Shown: positions 36,051 to 45,833, counted from the stretch's first letter. The stretch: DNA of 64,000 bases from JANMZO01 sp031383405 (GCA_031383405.1 JANMZO010000480.1:21697-85696), one strand, 5' to 3'. A program made the numbers and translations. Notes: generated by a model not told the origin, from the sequence alone.

Positions 36051-36767
36051 ATGGCCACTCTCACCTATTCCGCATATTCAACGGTTCCCACGCGGCTGGC
36101 GACGAACTATTCAAACGGTTCGAACACCGGTGCCGACACACCAAGCCCGGCTCGCAGAGCCCGAGCCAAACGGGGCGACGGCGACAGACTTCGAGATGAG
36201 ATCCTCGACGCCGTCGACGCGATTCTCACCAGAACAAGAAGAGAAGACTCCGTCTCGATTCGTGCCGTTGCCGAGCAGGTGGGCTGCACGCCGCCGGCCA
36301 TCTACCTCCACTTCTTCGACAAGAACGAGTTGTTGTTCGAGGTCTGTTCCCGCCGCTTCCTTCAACTGAACGCAGCGATCGACGACGCAACAATTGGCCT
36401 TACCGATCCCGTCGAGATTCTGGCTGCAGCCACCCGCGCCTACGTGGCGTTCGGGCTCGCTCAACCCGAGTACTACCGGATCCTTTTTATGGGCAAGCCG
36501 ATCCTCACCCCCGAGCAACTCGATGAGCTCCGCTCCAACGGGATAACCGGGCTCTCCCGTCTGGTCGAGCGGTGCCAGAACTGCATCGACGCGGGCGCCG
36601 TACATATGCGCAATGCCAAGCTCATGGCCTTCGGTATCTGGGCCCTGTCTCATGGTGTCGTCTCGCTGATGATCTCCAAGCCCAACATTGAATGGCCGAA
36701 GGTCGAGGTACTTCTCGGTCATCTGCTCGACACCCACCTGGCCGGTCTTCGGGTCAACCCCGCCTAA
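36051..36767 (+). CDS. TetR/AcrR-family transcriptional regulator
   Basis: About 238 aa. After a 40-residue low-complexity N-terminus comes a typical TetR helix-turn-helix domain: LRDEILDAVDAIL, VSIRAVAEQVGCTPPAIYLHFFDKNELLFEV. The C-terminal ligand-binding part (AYVAFGLAQPEYYRILFMG) resembles the WHG-type TetR C-domain. ATG 36051 has AAGGGGG nine to ten bases upstream; a longer frame from 35964 lacks such support. It is convergent with hemL. Target genes and ligand unknown. Confidence 0.88.
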   Translation: MATLTYSAYSTVPTRLATNYSNGSNTGADTPSPARRARAKRGDGDRLRDEILDAVDAILTRTRREDSVSIRAVAEQVGCTPPAIYLHFFDKNELLFEVCSRRFLQLNAAIDDATIGLTDPVEILAAATRAYVAFGLAQPEYYRILFMGKPILTPEQLDELRSNGITGLSRLVERCQNCIDAGAVHMRNAKLMAFGIWALSHGVVSLMISKPNIEWPKVEVLLGHLLDTHLAGLRVNPA

Positions 36768-36847
36768 CCACGCCTAACCACGCCCAACCATCGCTTAATC
36801 AGGTGTCCGAGTCAGGATGCGCGTTCCAAATGCTTTGGCATGTGCAC

Positions 36848-38185
36848 TTATAACGTCTTGGCGACCGCAGTTGCAGCGATACCCGCCGCCTCGACCGTTC
36901 GGTCGATATCAGCTTCGGTGTGCGAAAAACTCGGGAACAGGGCTTCATAGGCACCGGGTGCCATGGCAATGCCCTGGCGCAACATCTCATGGAAGAACGG
37001 TGCATAAAGGCCGGCTTCGTTGGCATCTTTCGCTTCGTCAAAGTTCGTCACCGGTTGCGTTCCGAGATGGATACCGAGCAACGTGCCGACAACCGGAACC
37101 TGCGCCGGCAAACCGGCACCGCGGATCGCTTCCTGCAGCCCCGCCGCCAATCTGTGCGCCGTGACGCTGAGTGCCTCGTAACGATCCGGAGTGCACTGCT
37201 GCAACACTGCCAACCCGGCGGCCGTAGCCATCGGGTTGCCACTCAGCGTCCCACCTTGATACACCGGACCAAGTGGGGCGAGGTACGACATCACTTGAAC
37301 CGTTCCACCGAAAGCCCCGACCGGCATCCCGCCGCCGATGATCTTCCCGAAAGCCCAGATATCGGGAATGACGCCCGACCAAACCGTCGCACCCCCGGCC
37401 CCGAGCCGGAATCCCGTAATGACTTCGTCGAACAGCAGCATCGCCCCGACCGCGTCGCACGCCTTGCGGAGTCCGTCAAGGAACCCTGGGGCCGGCGGTA
37501 CCAGCCCCATGTTCGCGGCAATCGGTTCGACGGCAACGACCGCCACATCGGGTCCGATGTCGGGGATCACGTTGAACGGCGCAACGATGGTGTCGGCCAC
37601 CGCTCCCGGCGGAACCCCGTCACTTCCCGGAAGGCCTTGATTGGCCACACCACTGCCACCGGCCGCGAGGAGCGAATCGGAGGCACCGTGGTAACAGCCG
37701 GCGAACTTGATCACTTTCGACCGGCCGGTAATGCCGCGGGCGAGTCGGATAGCGCTCATCGTTGCTTCCGTACCGCTTGAGCACATGCGCACCATCTCAA
37801 GGCCCGGCACCCGCTGGATGATGGCTTCGGCGAGCAGCACCTCGCGATACGTGGGAGCTCCGAATGTGCTGCCCTGCGTCGCCGCCTCCTGCATGGTGGC
37901 CACCACATACGGATCGGCATGACCGAGGATCGACGCGCCGTAGGACTGCACATAATCCAGGTACTCGCGGCCCTCGACATCCCAGACGCGGGCACCCTGA
38001 CCGCGGGCTACGAAGTACGGCGTGCCACCGACGCTTCGAAAAGCCCGGACCGGCGAGTTCACCCCGCCCACCAGAACCTGCGAAGCTCGCGCGAACAGTG
38101 ACCTGTTAGTCGCTCCAAAACCTGTACCGTCAGCCGTCGGTCTTCCATTCGGCTCGACGCCATCCCGCGTCGCCGTCGTGCTCAT
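36848..38185 (-). CDS. hemL: glutamate-1-semialdehyde 2,1-aminomutase
   Basis: About 445 aa PLP enzyme of the C5 haem pathway that isomerises glutamate-1-semialdehyde to 5-aminolevulinate. The characteristic start VGGVNSPVRAFRSVGG, the PLP-aspartate stretch LLFDEVITGFRLG and the catalytic lysine in FGKIIGGGMPVGAFGG are all present. ATG 38185 overlaps the hemB stop by four bases (ATGA), so hemB and hemL are translationally coupled. Length is normal. Confidence 0.97.
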   Translation of the reverse strand: MSTTATRDGVEPNGRPTADGTGFGATNRSLFARASQVLVGGVNSPVRAFRSVGGTPYFVARGQGARVWDVEGREYLDYVQSYGASILGHADPYVVATMQEAATQGSTFGAPTYREVLLAEAIIQRVPGLEMVRMCSSGTEATMSAIRLARGITGRSKVIKFAGCYHGASDSLLAAGGSGVANQGLPGSDGVPPGAVADTIVAPFNVIPDIGPDVAVVAVEPIAANMGLVPPAPGFLDGLRKACDAVGAMLLFDEVITGFRLGAGGATVWSGVIPDIWAFGKIIGGGMPVGAFGGTVQVMSYLAPLGPVYQGGTLSGNPMATAAGLAVLQQCTPDRYEALSVTAHRLAAGLQEAIRGAGLPAQVPVVGTLLGIHLGTQPVTNFDEAKDANEAGLYAPFFHEMLRQGIAMAPGAYEALFPSFSHTEADIDRTVEAAGIAATAVAKTL

Positions 38186-39171
38186 TGCATGGACTCGGCG
38201 ATATCGCGGGCAAAGTACGTAAGGATCATGTCGGCACCGGCTCGTTTCACTGCAGTGAGCTGCTCGAGGGCGACCGCCGCACCGTCGATCCAACCGCGTT
38301 CGGCGGCAGCCTTGATCATCGAATATTCACCAGACACATGGTAAGCGGCAAGTGGAACATCGACGGCCGCCCGCACCTTCGCAATGATGTCGAGATAGGT
38401 CACGGCGGGCTTGACCATAACCATGTCGGCACCCTCAGCAATGTCGAGCATCACTTCGGCCAGCGCTTCTCGGGCGTTGTGCCAGTCCTGTTGATAGCCC
38501 TTCCGGTCACCGCCCCCGACGATGTGGACATCGACGGCCTCGCGGAAGGGGCCGTAGAGCGCAGTTGCATACTTCGCCGAGTAGGCGAGGATCGGAATGT
38601 CAGTATGGCCGGCCGAGTCGAGTCCGGAACGGATCGCCCGGACCTGGCCGTCCATCATTCCGCTCGGAGCCACGACCTGGGAGCCCGCTTCGGCCTGGGT
38701 AATTCCTATGCGCGCGTATAGTTCGAGGGTTGCGTCGTTGAGAACATTGCCGTGAGCGTCGAGCACGCCACAGTGACCGTGGCTCGTGTACTCGTCGAGA
38801 CACAGATCGCTCATCAACACAATTGAATCGCCGAGATCGTCTCGAAGTTGTTTGAGTGCGACCTGCATGATGCCGTCGGGATTCCAGGCTTCGGATCCTT
38901 CCGGGTCCTTCGACGAGGGCACTCCGAACAGGATCACTCCCGGAACTCCAAGGTCGCTAAGTTCGCGTACCTCCTTGCGAAGGCTCTCCACCGAGTGTTG
39001 GACAACCCCCGGAAGCGACATGATCGGACGCGGCTCGGTGATGCCCTCCCGCACGAATAGCGGTGCTATCAGGTCGTCGACCCCCAACCTGGTTTCAGCC
39101 ACCAGTCGACGAAGTGCAGGTGTGCGACGAAGCCGGCGCATCCGACGCGACGGGAAAAGATCGGCACTCAT
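38182..39171 (-). CDS. hemB: delta-aminolevulinic acid dehydratase (porphobilinogen synthase)
   Basis: 329 aa. Condenses two 5-aminolevulinate molecules to porphobilinogen. The two Schiff-base lysines are in AYSAKYATALYGPFREA and MVKPAVTYLDII; the region DLCLDEYTSHGHCG holds the metal-site cysteines. ATG 39171 is chosen because the longer frame would run into msrA. It is coupled to hemL downstream, and msrA ends 17 bases upstream. Confidence 0.97.
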   Translation of the reverse strand: MSADLFPSRRMRRLRRTPALRRLVAETRLGVDDLIAPLFVREGITEPRPIMSLPGVVQHSVESLRKEVRELSDLGVPGVILFGVPSSKDPEGSEAWNPDGIMQVALKQLRDDLGDSIVLMSDLCLDEYTSHGHCGVLDAHGNVLNDATLELYARIGITQAEAGSQVVAPSGMMDGQVRAIRSGLDSAGHTDIPILAYSAKYATALYGPFREAVDVHIVGGGDRKGYQQDWHNAREALAEVMLDIAEGADMVMVKPAVTYLDIIAKVRAAVDVPLAAYHVSGEYSMIKAAAERGWIDGAAVALEQLTAVKRAGADMILTYFARDIAESMQ

Positions 39172-39188
39172 GACGCGTCGGGTTCGGA

Positions 39189-39842
39189 TCAGCTTCGGGC
39201 CACACCGACCGGGCACGAGACCCCGGTGCCGCCGATACCGCAGTATCCGTTGGGGTTCTTCGCCAGGTACTGCTGGTGATACCCCTCGGCGTAGTAGAAC
39301 TCACCAAGCGGAACAATCTCGGTGGAGATCGCACCATAACCGGCCCCAGCCAACTCGCGTTGGAACATTTCTTTGCTCGACATGGCCGCTTCAAGCTGCT
39401 CGGGCGAGTTTGTATAGATCCCTGAGCGGTACTGTGTGCCGACATCGTTGCCCTGGCGCATGCCCTGCGTTGGATCGTGGTTTTCCCAGAACACCTTGAG
39501 GACACCCTCGAAGGAGATCAACGACGGTTCGAACACGACGAGCACGACCTCGTTGTGGCCGGTTCGACCGGTGCACACTTCTTCGTATGAGGGATTCGGC
39601 GTGATACCACCGCAATAGCCGACAGCGGTCGAGAAGATGCCCTGGGCCTGCCAGAACTTTCGCTCAGCACCCCAGAAACACCCGAGGCCGACAACAGCCG
39701 TTTGCATACCTTCTGGGAACGGAGGGGTCATCGGGTTTCCATTGACGAAATGGGTCGCAGGAACCGTCACGGGCGTTGAACGCCCGGGCAGGGCGGTCTC
39801 CGCGGTCGGGATCTCAAGTGGTTTGCGTCCGAATAGAGCCAT
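39189..39842 (-). CDS. msrA: peptide-methionine (S)-S-oxide reductase
   Basis: 217 aa. The catalytic motif GCFWGAERKFW and the following GYCGG, TGHNEVV and HDPT segments are diagnostic of MsrA, which repairs methionine-S-sulfoxide in proteins and free methionine. The N-terminal 45 residues are the usual extension of the long MsrA form. C-terminal GYCGIGGTGVSCPV contains candidate resolving cysteines. It lies between dapD and hemB. Confidence 0.96.
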   Translation of the reverse strand: MALFGRKPLEIPTAETALPGRSTPVTVPATHFVNGNPMTPPFPEGMQTAVVGLGCFWGAERKFWQAQGIFSTAVGYCGGITPNPSYEEVCTGRTGHNEVVLVVFEPSLISFEGVLKVFWENHDPTQGMRQGNDVGTQYRSGIYTNSPEQLEAAMSSKEMFQRELAGAGYGAISTEIVPLGEFYYAEGYHQQYLAKNPNGYCGIGGTGVSCPVGVARS

Positions 39843-39997
39843 GTCAATTATCGTACGCGTCTTTGGGGGGCTGCGGCCCAGTTCCTGAGAAACCGCTTCT
39901 CATGTCCGGTCCTAAGATCCGGTTCTACGGTCCGGTCTTACGGTGCTCGGACCCCTGGGCCGGCCGCGAACCGTCCGGGGAGGGTACGGCCCGTGGG

Positions 39998-41131
39998 TCA
40001 GTTCGTGTGGAGGACGTCGTTCAGCCCGGTCCACTTGGCCGAACCGCTCGGGAGCGCTTCAAGTGCACCGGTTTGGCCATGGCGGCGGAACAACATGTTG
40101 TCGGCGCCGCTCAGGTACTTGGCCTTCACCACTTCGCCGTCTGGCAGCTTTACCAAAGAACCGGCCGTGATGTAACACCCCGCTTCGACGATGCAGTTGT
40201 CACCCAGCGAGATACCAATCCCCGCATTGGCACCGAGGAGACAGTTCTTGCCGACCCGCACCACTTCCTTGCCGCCACCCGACAGAGTCCCCATGATCGA
40301 CGCACCACCGCCGATGTCGCTGTGGTCATCGACGACCACGCCCTGGCTGATCCGGCCCTCGACCATTGACACACCGAGCGTGCCACCGTTGAAATTGCAG
40401 TATCCCTCATGCATGACGGTCGTGCCTTCAGCCAAATGGGCGCCAAGGCGGACACGCGTTGCGTCAGCGATACGCACACCCGAGGGGACGACGTAGTCGG
40501 CCATAGCCGGGAATTTGTCGATGCCATGCACCCGCACCTCGTGGCCGGCCGAACGCAGCTTTGCCCGGACCAGATCGAAACCTTCGGGATCAAACGGACC
40601 GAGGTTGGTCCAGACAACGTTGTTCAGGTGCCCGAAAATACCTTCGAGTGAGATGCCGTTGGGTTGCACCTTTCGATGTGACAGCAGGTGCAGACGAAGG
40701 TACACATCCGACACGGACATAGGCGGATCAGTAAGTGCGCCTATGAATACCACCACAGCCATGCGGGTGCCTCCGAGCGGGGTGGGCAACGCGAGAAGAT
40801 CGCGGGCGGCCTGTGTCGCCTCGATATTGGGGTGCGACCTGCCGTCGCCGTCGAAGGCTTTGAACTGAGCGAGCGCGGCGTCGAGGGCCGCCAAATCGGC
40901 TTCGTACGTGGACGTACCGTTCGAATGGCCGACCACGGAGGCCAGCACGGCCGCCGCTCCGTAGTTTTCAGACAGGTTGACGACGGGGAAGGCGGTGTCG
41001 AGCACCTTGCCCGACGGCGCCACGACGGCAACTCCGACCGCGTAGGCGAGTGGACGCGCGTACCCTTCGGTTCCTTCGACGGAGGCGACATGGGCGTTGA
41101 ATGATTCGATCGTGGCGGACACGGCGGACAC
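39998..41131 (-). CDS. dapD: 2,3,4,5-tetrahydropyridine-2,6-dicarboxylate N-succinyltransferase (actinobacterial type)
   Basis: About 377 aa. Catalyses the succinylation step of lysine and meso-diaminopimelate synthesis. The C-terminal half is a left-handed beta-helix with hexapeptide repeats (RVRLGAHLAEGTTVMHEGYCNFNGG, VVVDDHSDIGGGASIMG, in pieces). NGISLEGIFGHLNNVVWTNLGP is typical of the mycobacterial-type DapD. The GTG at 41131 (VSAVSATIESF) is a likely start; a frame from 41206 adds 25 basic residues. It lies downstream of the FNT channel gene. Confidence 0.93.
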   Translation of the reverse strand: MSAVSATIESFNAHVASVEGTEGYARPLAYAVGVAVVAPSGKVLDTAFPVVNLSENYGAAAVLASVVGHSNGTSTYEADLAALDAALAQFKAFDGDGRSHPNIEATQAARDLLALPTPLGGTRMAVVVFIGALTDPPMSVSDVYLRLHLLSHRKVQPNGISLEGIFGHLNNVVWTNLGPFDPEGFDLVRAKLRSAGHEVRVHGIDKFPAMADYVVPSGVRIADATRVRLGAHLAEGTTVMHEGYCNFNGGTLGVSMVEGRISQGVVVDDHSDIGGGASIMGTLSGGGKEVVRVGKNCLLGANAGIGISLGDNCIVEAGCYITAGSLVKLPDGEVVKAKYLSGADNMLFRRHGQTGALEALPSGSAKWTGLNDVLHTN

Positions 41132-41245
41132 GTTAGTAAAACCCGCCGCCGATCGGGCCACCTTTGGCCGATTCCTGGCCCGGCCTCGAGTTTTGTGGGT
41201 CGGCACGCCCCGACCAGAACGACAGGTGCCACCAGAGTTCTTAGC

Positions 41246-42181
41246 TTAGTCCGACTCAGGTTTCGGGGAAGCGGGTGGCACCACTCCCGTTCGTTTCGGG
41301 CGTAGGTAGATGAACCAGTAAACGAGTCCGACCATCCCACCCCCGCCGATGACGTTCCCGATCGTGACAGGAAGCAGATTCGAGACCAAAAAGTGTCCCC
41401 ACCCGATAGACGGGTAATCCGTGGGCTGCGAGTGAACGGCACCCCAGAAACCTGGCGTGGCCCACCGTTTCACAAAGATGCCGAGCGGGAGAAAGTACAT
41501 GTTGGCGATGCTGTGCTCGAAGCCGGCCGCGACAAATGCCGTGATCGGCCCGACAATGGCAACGATTTTGTCGGTGACAGTCCTCGCAGCGAGACACAAC
41601 CAGACGGCGAGACACACGAGAACATTGGCCAAGATCCCAAGCACCAGTGCCTCGATGAACCCAAGACTCGATTTGGTCTGCGCTGTATCGAGCGCCCGAC
41701 GGCCCACGACTCCCGTTCCACTTCGGTATTGACCGGACCAGAACACCAGGAGAGCAGTGAAGACTGCCCCAAAAAAGTTGGCGACATACACCAGTACCCA
41801 GTTCCGAACCAGCGCGGTGAACGTAATCCGGCGGCTGGCAAATGCCATGACGATGAGGTTGTTACCGGTGAACAACTCGGCGCCGCCAACGACGACGAGC
41901 ACGAGACCCAGCGAGAACACGAGTCCACCGAGTAGGCGCGATACGCCGAAGGGCAGATCACCACCGGCCGTCACCACCGTCGAGAGCATGGCGCCAATAG
42001 AGACGAATACGCCGGCCAATACCCCCAGGGCGATCGTCGAGGGTGCGCTGAGACCGGCCTTGGCGACTCCGATCGTCTCGGCCCGGTGCGCCATTTCACG
42101 GGGCATCGGTGCGTCGAGCCACCCCGTGTGCACACCGCCGAGGGATCCATCAGCGGACGTAGGGTCTGGGATATCGGGCAT
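41246..42181 (-). CDS. formate/nitrite transporter (FNT) family channel
   Basis: 311 aa with six predicted helices. FNT-family signatures include GGAELFTGNNLIVMAF in the broken helix and GILANVLVCLAVWLC, followed by GFEHSIANMYFLPLGIF with the conserved pore His. FNT channels conduct formate, nitrite, hydrosulfide or similar weak acids; the substrate is not clear here. It sits between hemD and dapD in an otherwise biosynthetic run. Confidence 0.92.
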   Translation of the reverse strand: MPDIPDPTSADGSLGGVHTGWLDAPMPREMAHRAETIGVAKAGLSAPSTIALGVLAGVFVSIGAMLSTVVTAGGDLPFGVSRLLGGLVFSLGLVLVVVGGAELFTGNNLIVMAFASRRITFTALVRNWVLVYVANFFGAVFTALLVFWSGQYRSGTGVVGRRALDTAQTKSSLGFIEALVLGILANVLVCLAVWLCLAARTVTDKIVAIVGPITAFVAAGFEHSIANMYFLPLGIFVKRWATPGFWGAVHSQPTDYPSIGWGHFLVSNLLPVTIGNVIGGGGMVGLVYWFIYLRPKRTGVVPPASPKPESD

Positions 42182-42335
42182 CAGTGCCTACTTTCTCGGT
42201 CTCGTACGCGGTGATTTCGGACCAGACGCTCCGAGGGAACAGGTCGGTTGCCGCGTCGATGATCCGCTGGTGATCGGCTGCCCATGGTCACGCGTGAGCG
42301 GCCTTTCGGCAAGTCGCTCATCGCTGTCGCGTGAC

Positions 42336-43082
42336 TCACCGGTCGACGATGGATTGCACACATGCGACCAGACCATCCAGAGTATGCGGATCGGCGGTGG
42401 CGAAGACCATTACCCCGAGCCCCTCCAGGGTCTTCGTGGTCTGGGGTCCAATACTGACCACCCGGGGAGGAAGTCTCTCGATGCCGAATGCCTTGACCAT
42501 CGAACGAGCCGCCGAAGATGAAGCGCACAGAACAACGTCTGCTGTCGATGCGAGCGCCGCTTCTGGAGCGGTTGGTGTGCGATCTACCGTGCGATACGCG
42601 ACAGCGACATCGACCGACCAACCCTTCGACTTCAAACCGTCGGAAATGACATCGCGGGCCTTCTCGGCCCTCGGGAGAAGGACGCGACGAACGGGCCCCG
42701 GCACCGCATCGGGAAATACCGCGACCAGACCTTCGCCGATCGACCGTTCGGGCACCAGAGCCACCGCAAATCCCAGGTCTCGACAAACCGCAGCCGTTCC
42801 GGGGCCGATTGCGGCCAGCCGAACCGGCGCGTTCACCGCAAGCAGCGAAAGTGAGCGGAGTGCGGCGTTGGGCGATGTCAGGACCACCCAGTCATACGGC
42901 GAATCCGCTCTTGCGACCACGGCCATGGCGGCTCGGAGTTGCGCCCCATCGTCGGCCGGCTCGACGACCTCGATAAGCGGAACCTCGACAACCTCGCAAC
43001 CGATGACCTGAAGTCGGGCCACGAGATCCCCGGCCTGTTCCGCGGCTCGGGTGACGAGCACCCGCAACGGAGCAGTGCTCAC
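42336..43082 (-). CDS. hemD: uroporphyrinogen-III synthase
   Basis: 248 aa. Closes hydroxymethylbilane to uroporphyrinogen III. HemD is poorly conserved, but LRVLVTRAAEQAGDLVARL at the start, DWVVLTSPNAAL, AAIGPGTAAVCRDLG and VVSIGPQTTKTLEGLG form the expected two-domain pattern. The ATG overlaps the hemC stop (ATGA), matching the conserved hemA-hemC-hemD order of actinobacteria. It is a stand-alone gene, not fused to a methyltransferase. Confidence 0.93.
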   Translation of the reverse strand: MSTAPLRVLVTRAAEQAGDLVARLQVIGCEVVEVPLIEVVEPADDGAQLRAAMAVVARADSPYDWVVLTSPNAALRSLSLLAVNAPVRLAAIGPGTAAVCRDLGFAVALVPERSIGEGLVAVFPDAVPGPVRRVLLPRAEKARDVISDGLKSKGWSVDVAVAYRTVDRTPTAPEAALASTADVVLCASSSAARSMVKAFGIERLPPRVVSIGPQTTKTLEGLGVMVFATADPHTLDGLVACVQSIVDR

Positions 43083-44014
43083 TGCTTCCTGAGAAGGTCG
43101 CCGCCGCCCTGTCGCAAGATCTCGGCCGCCACGAAGCGGCCAAGAGCAACCGGGTCAAACCCACTCGAATCGAAGCGAATCACCTTCCTCCCATCTGGTG
43201 ACGCCACCAACGCGTCGAGTGAGAACTCCGTTGGACCGTCACCGGTCTCGAGCCCGATAGCCTCGTAGGGCACCGCCAGCCCCGCAACCGGAAGATCACA
43301 GCCGCTACCCAACTCGGACAGAAAGGCCCGCTCGGCGGTGAGCGCAGCGTGCGAATCGGAGTCGTTGATGAGCCGAAGTGCTTCAATTACCCGGTCGTCG
43401 TCGGAGCGACACTCGATGGCGATCGCCCCCTGGCCAACCATCGGAAGCATCCGGTGCGGGCTCAGCACTTCGGCAATATGGTCGGTCAGTTGTAATCGCT
43501 GGAGCGACGCCATCGCCATCACGATGGCGTCGAATCCCTTCGCCTTCTCGAGTCGGGTGTTGATGTTGCCTCGTAGCTCGGAAAACACCAGGTCGGGCCG
43601 CACGGCGGAAAGAAGCGCCCGCCGCCGCACGGATCCGGTCGCCACGGAGCCTCCCTGGGGAATGTGGGCCAGCGCTTTGCCGACGAGCACATCACGCACG
43701 TCTCCTCGCTCAGGTACGGCGACGATCGTGAGACCGGGGGTGGGTCCCGACGGAAGGTCCTTTGCGGAGTGCACCGCAAAATCGGCCCGGCCCTCCAGCA
43801 CGGCGGCCTGCACTTCCTTCACGAAGACACCCTGACCGCCGAGCAGATGCAGCGGCGTACCGATTGCCTGCGTGCGGTCGCCGAGCGTATCGACGTAGAC
43901 CAGTTCACTCTGCGATTCCGGCAGCGCCTTCGAGAGAAGTTGACCGACATGCATTGTCTGCCATTTCGCGAGCGGGCTGGACCTCGTCGCGGCCCGGAAC
44001 AGGCCGGGGTTCAC
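43079..44014 (-). CDS. hemC: hydroxymethylbilane synthase (porphobilinogen deaminase)
   Basis: 311 aa. Polymerises four porphobilinogens. Characteristic segments are RAATRSSPLAKWQ, ADFAVHSAKDLPS with the catalytic Asp region, GSVRRRALL, and GSGCDLPVAG with the Cys that holds the dipyrromethane cofactor. GTG 44014 overlaps the hemA stop (GTGA). Normal length. Confidence 0.97.
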   Translation of the reverse strand: MNPGLFRAATRSSPLAKWQTMHVGQLLSKALPESQSELVYVDTLGDRTQAIGTPLHLLGGQGVFVKEVQAAVLEGRADFAVHSAKDLPSGPTPGLTIVAVPERGDVRDVLVGKALAHIPQGGSVATGSVRRRALLSAVRPDLVFSELRGNINTRLEKAKGFDAIVMAMASLQRLQLTDHIAEVLSPHRMLPMVGQGAIAIECRSDDDRVIEALRLINDSDSHAALTAERAFLSELGSGCDLPVAGLAVPYEAIGLETGDGPTEFSLDALVASPDGRKVIRFDSSGFDPVALGRFVAAEILRQGGGDLLRKQ

Positions 44015-45279
44015 GATTCGTCGAGTTGAAACAGCGCACGGAGGGCATCGGCCATGCGGTTGCCGCGCACCGTACCTGCATGTTCCTTCAGCCGAACCGT
44101 CGGTTCATGGAGAAGCTTGGCTACCAACTGCTTGCTGAGCGCTTCGACAGCTTCGTGCTGTTCCGGTGTGAGATCAGCCAACCTCGACTCGAACCGGGCA
44201 AATTGGTCAGTACGCATATGTTCGGCCTTGGAGCGAAGGCTTGTTATGAGCGGCGCAACGAGACGGGCGGAAGCCCCGGCACTGAAGCGTTCACATTCCT
44301 CGGCAACGATGACCTGCACAGCTTCAATCTCACGTCGGCGCGAGTCAAGACCACGTTCGACAAACTCCCGGATCGACTCAAGGTCGAGCAGCGTGACGCC
44401 CGGAACCGTTGAAGCTGTTGGGTCGACGTCGCGGGGCATGGCCGTGTCGACGATCAGAAGGTTGCGTCCCTCCCGCGATGCCATGACCAGTTCGACGTCG
44501 TCACGTTCGAGAACAACAGTCTCAGATGACGTAGCCGTGAGAAGCACGTCGACATCCATAAGGGCAGTAGGAAGCTCATGCAGCGCAACCGCCTTGCCTC
44601 CGACCTGCTGGGCGAGTTGCGCGGCCTTCAGACGGGTGCGGTTCGCCACCAGCACTTCACCGACACCGGCCCGTTGCAACGCGTTGACCATGCTCACACC
44701 GATCTCGCCCGTGCCGAGAACAAGGACTTTACGGCCGACCAGGCTCCCCATCCGATCAGCAGCGAGTTCGACAGCGGCTTGCGACACCGAAGCCGTTCCC
44801 CGCGCAATTCCGGTTTCGGTCCGAGCCCGCTTCCCCGTTTCCAAGGCATGACGGAACAGCGAAGACAGGTGAGGCCCGGTGACGCCGCCGCTCCTGGCCG
44901 ATTCGAAGGCGACGCGAACCTGACCGAGAATCTCCGTCTCGCCGACCACCGCCGAATCGAGACCGGCCGCGACACCGAAGAGGTGGCTCACGGCGGCTTC
45001 GTCGTATGCGGTGAACATGTGTTCCGCAAAATGGCCCTGACCAAGACCGGACAACTCCGCGAAGAACTGGTTGATATCGGACAGCGCGCCGTGGAACGTC
45101 TCACACACCGCGTAGACCTCGGTGCGGTTACACGTTGAGAGGATCGCAACCTCAGCCACGTGCTGACCCGAGGCGAGGTGATGCAACGCCTTCGGGAGCC
45201 CAGCGGCGGGGACCGTCATGCGCTCGAGCACGGCGAGCGGCACCGTACGGTGGTTGAGACCGACGACAACTACAGACAC
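44011..45279 (-). CDS. hemA: glutamyl-tRNA reductase
   Basis: 422 aa. First committed enzyme of the C5 tetrapyrrole pathway, reducing glutamyl-tRNA with NADPH. The nucleophilic Cys lies in STCNRTEVYAV; GLDSAVVGETEILGQV and VLVLGTGEIGVSMVNALQRAGVGEVLVANRT (NADPH-binding, in pieces) are diagnostic. GTG 45279 has GAGGTG about five bases upstream. It is the first gene of hemA-hemC-hemD. The rex gene lies upstream on the same strand, with the 66-bp repeats between them. Confidence 0.97.
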   Translation of the reverse strand: MSVVVVGLNHRTVPLAVLERMTVPAAGLPKALHHLASGQHVAEVAILSTCNRTEVYAVCETFHGALSDINQFFAELSGLGQGHFAEHMFTAYDEAAVSHLFGVAAGLDSAVVGETEILGQVRVAFESARSGGVTGPHLSSLFRHALETGKRARTETGIARGTASVSQAAVELAADRMGSLVGRKVLVLGTGEIGVSMVNALQRAGVGEVLVANRTRLKAAQLAQQVGGKAVALHELPTALMDVDVLLTATSSETVVLERDDVELVMASREGRNLLIVDTAMPRDVDPTASTVPGVTLLDLESIREFVERGLDSRRREIEAVQVIVAEECERFSAGASARLVAPLITSLRSKAEHMRTDQFARFESRLADLTPEQHEAVEALSKQLVAKLLHEPTVRLKEHAGTVRGNRMADALRALFQLDES

Positions 45280-45829
45280 GCTGCACCTCGACCACCGGTG
45301 ACGGCACCGACCAAACCGAACCTACGATTCCCTGGGGATCCGTTTCCGGTTCGATACGACATAGGACGGGTCACGGTCATACAGTCTGACCGGTTTCGGG
45401 CGCTGAACCAAACGCCGGGAATCATTGTTGGCCATTCTTAGGCCTTGCCATGCCCATCGGCGCCGAACGGGATCCCGATGTGTTCATGGTGACCGTGGTG
45501 CACGACATGGTGAAGATTCTAAACCGCCCGCCCGGCTTGGTGTTTGTGGGGAGTAACTGTCCGCTAGCTCCGACGGGCAAATGACAGCCGATCGTGTTGA
45601 AATGTGAAATCGGAGCCATTCAAACCTCAGTCTTTTTGGTCCGGTGGCACGTACGTCTCGAGGACGTGAAAGTCGGTACCCGCCATTTTCCGGATCAGTC
45701 TTTTGTCCGGTGGCACGTAGGTCTCGAGGACGTGAAAGTCGGTACCCGCCATTTTCCGGATCAGTCTTTTGTCCGGTGGCACGGACGTCTCGAGGACGTG
45801 AACATTGGTACCCGCCATTTTCCGCTCAG
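45280..45829 (-). other. rex-hemA intergenic region
   Basis: A 550-base interval between two genes that are usually close in actinobacteria. The rex-proximal 200 bases are tandem repeats (described separately). The hemA-proximal 350 bases hold no convincing gene. A very short His-rich reading frame (45438-45503) and a TAGAAT element near 45515 are visible, but neither is strong evidence. The hemA promoter should be in this part. Confidence 0.5.
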
Positions 45830-45833
45830 TCAT
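45627..45833 (-). CDS. repeat-encoded 68-aa reading frame overlapping the rex stop (doubtful gene)
   Basis: The frame starts with an ATG that overlaps the rex stop codon by four bases (ATGA), the arrangement of a translationally coupled gene. It encodes three units of 22 residues built around KMAGTDFHVLETYVPPDK. There is no signal peptide, helix or known motif. The same DNA repeat is open in other frames on both strands, so the open frame may be a by-product of a 66-bp, multiple-of-three repeat. I do not recognise the unit. Confidence 0.3.
   Translation of the reverse strand: MTERKMAGTNVHVLETSVPPDKRLIRKMAGTDFHVLETYVPPDKRLIRKMAGTDFHVLETYVPPDQKD

Noticed and set aside
45438..45503. 21-codon His-rich reading frame upstream of hemA
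   Set aside because: Too short, GTG start without a ribosome-binding site; mentioned only as a possible relic of the Rex tail.
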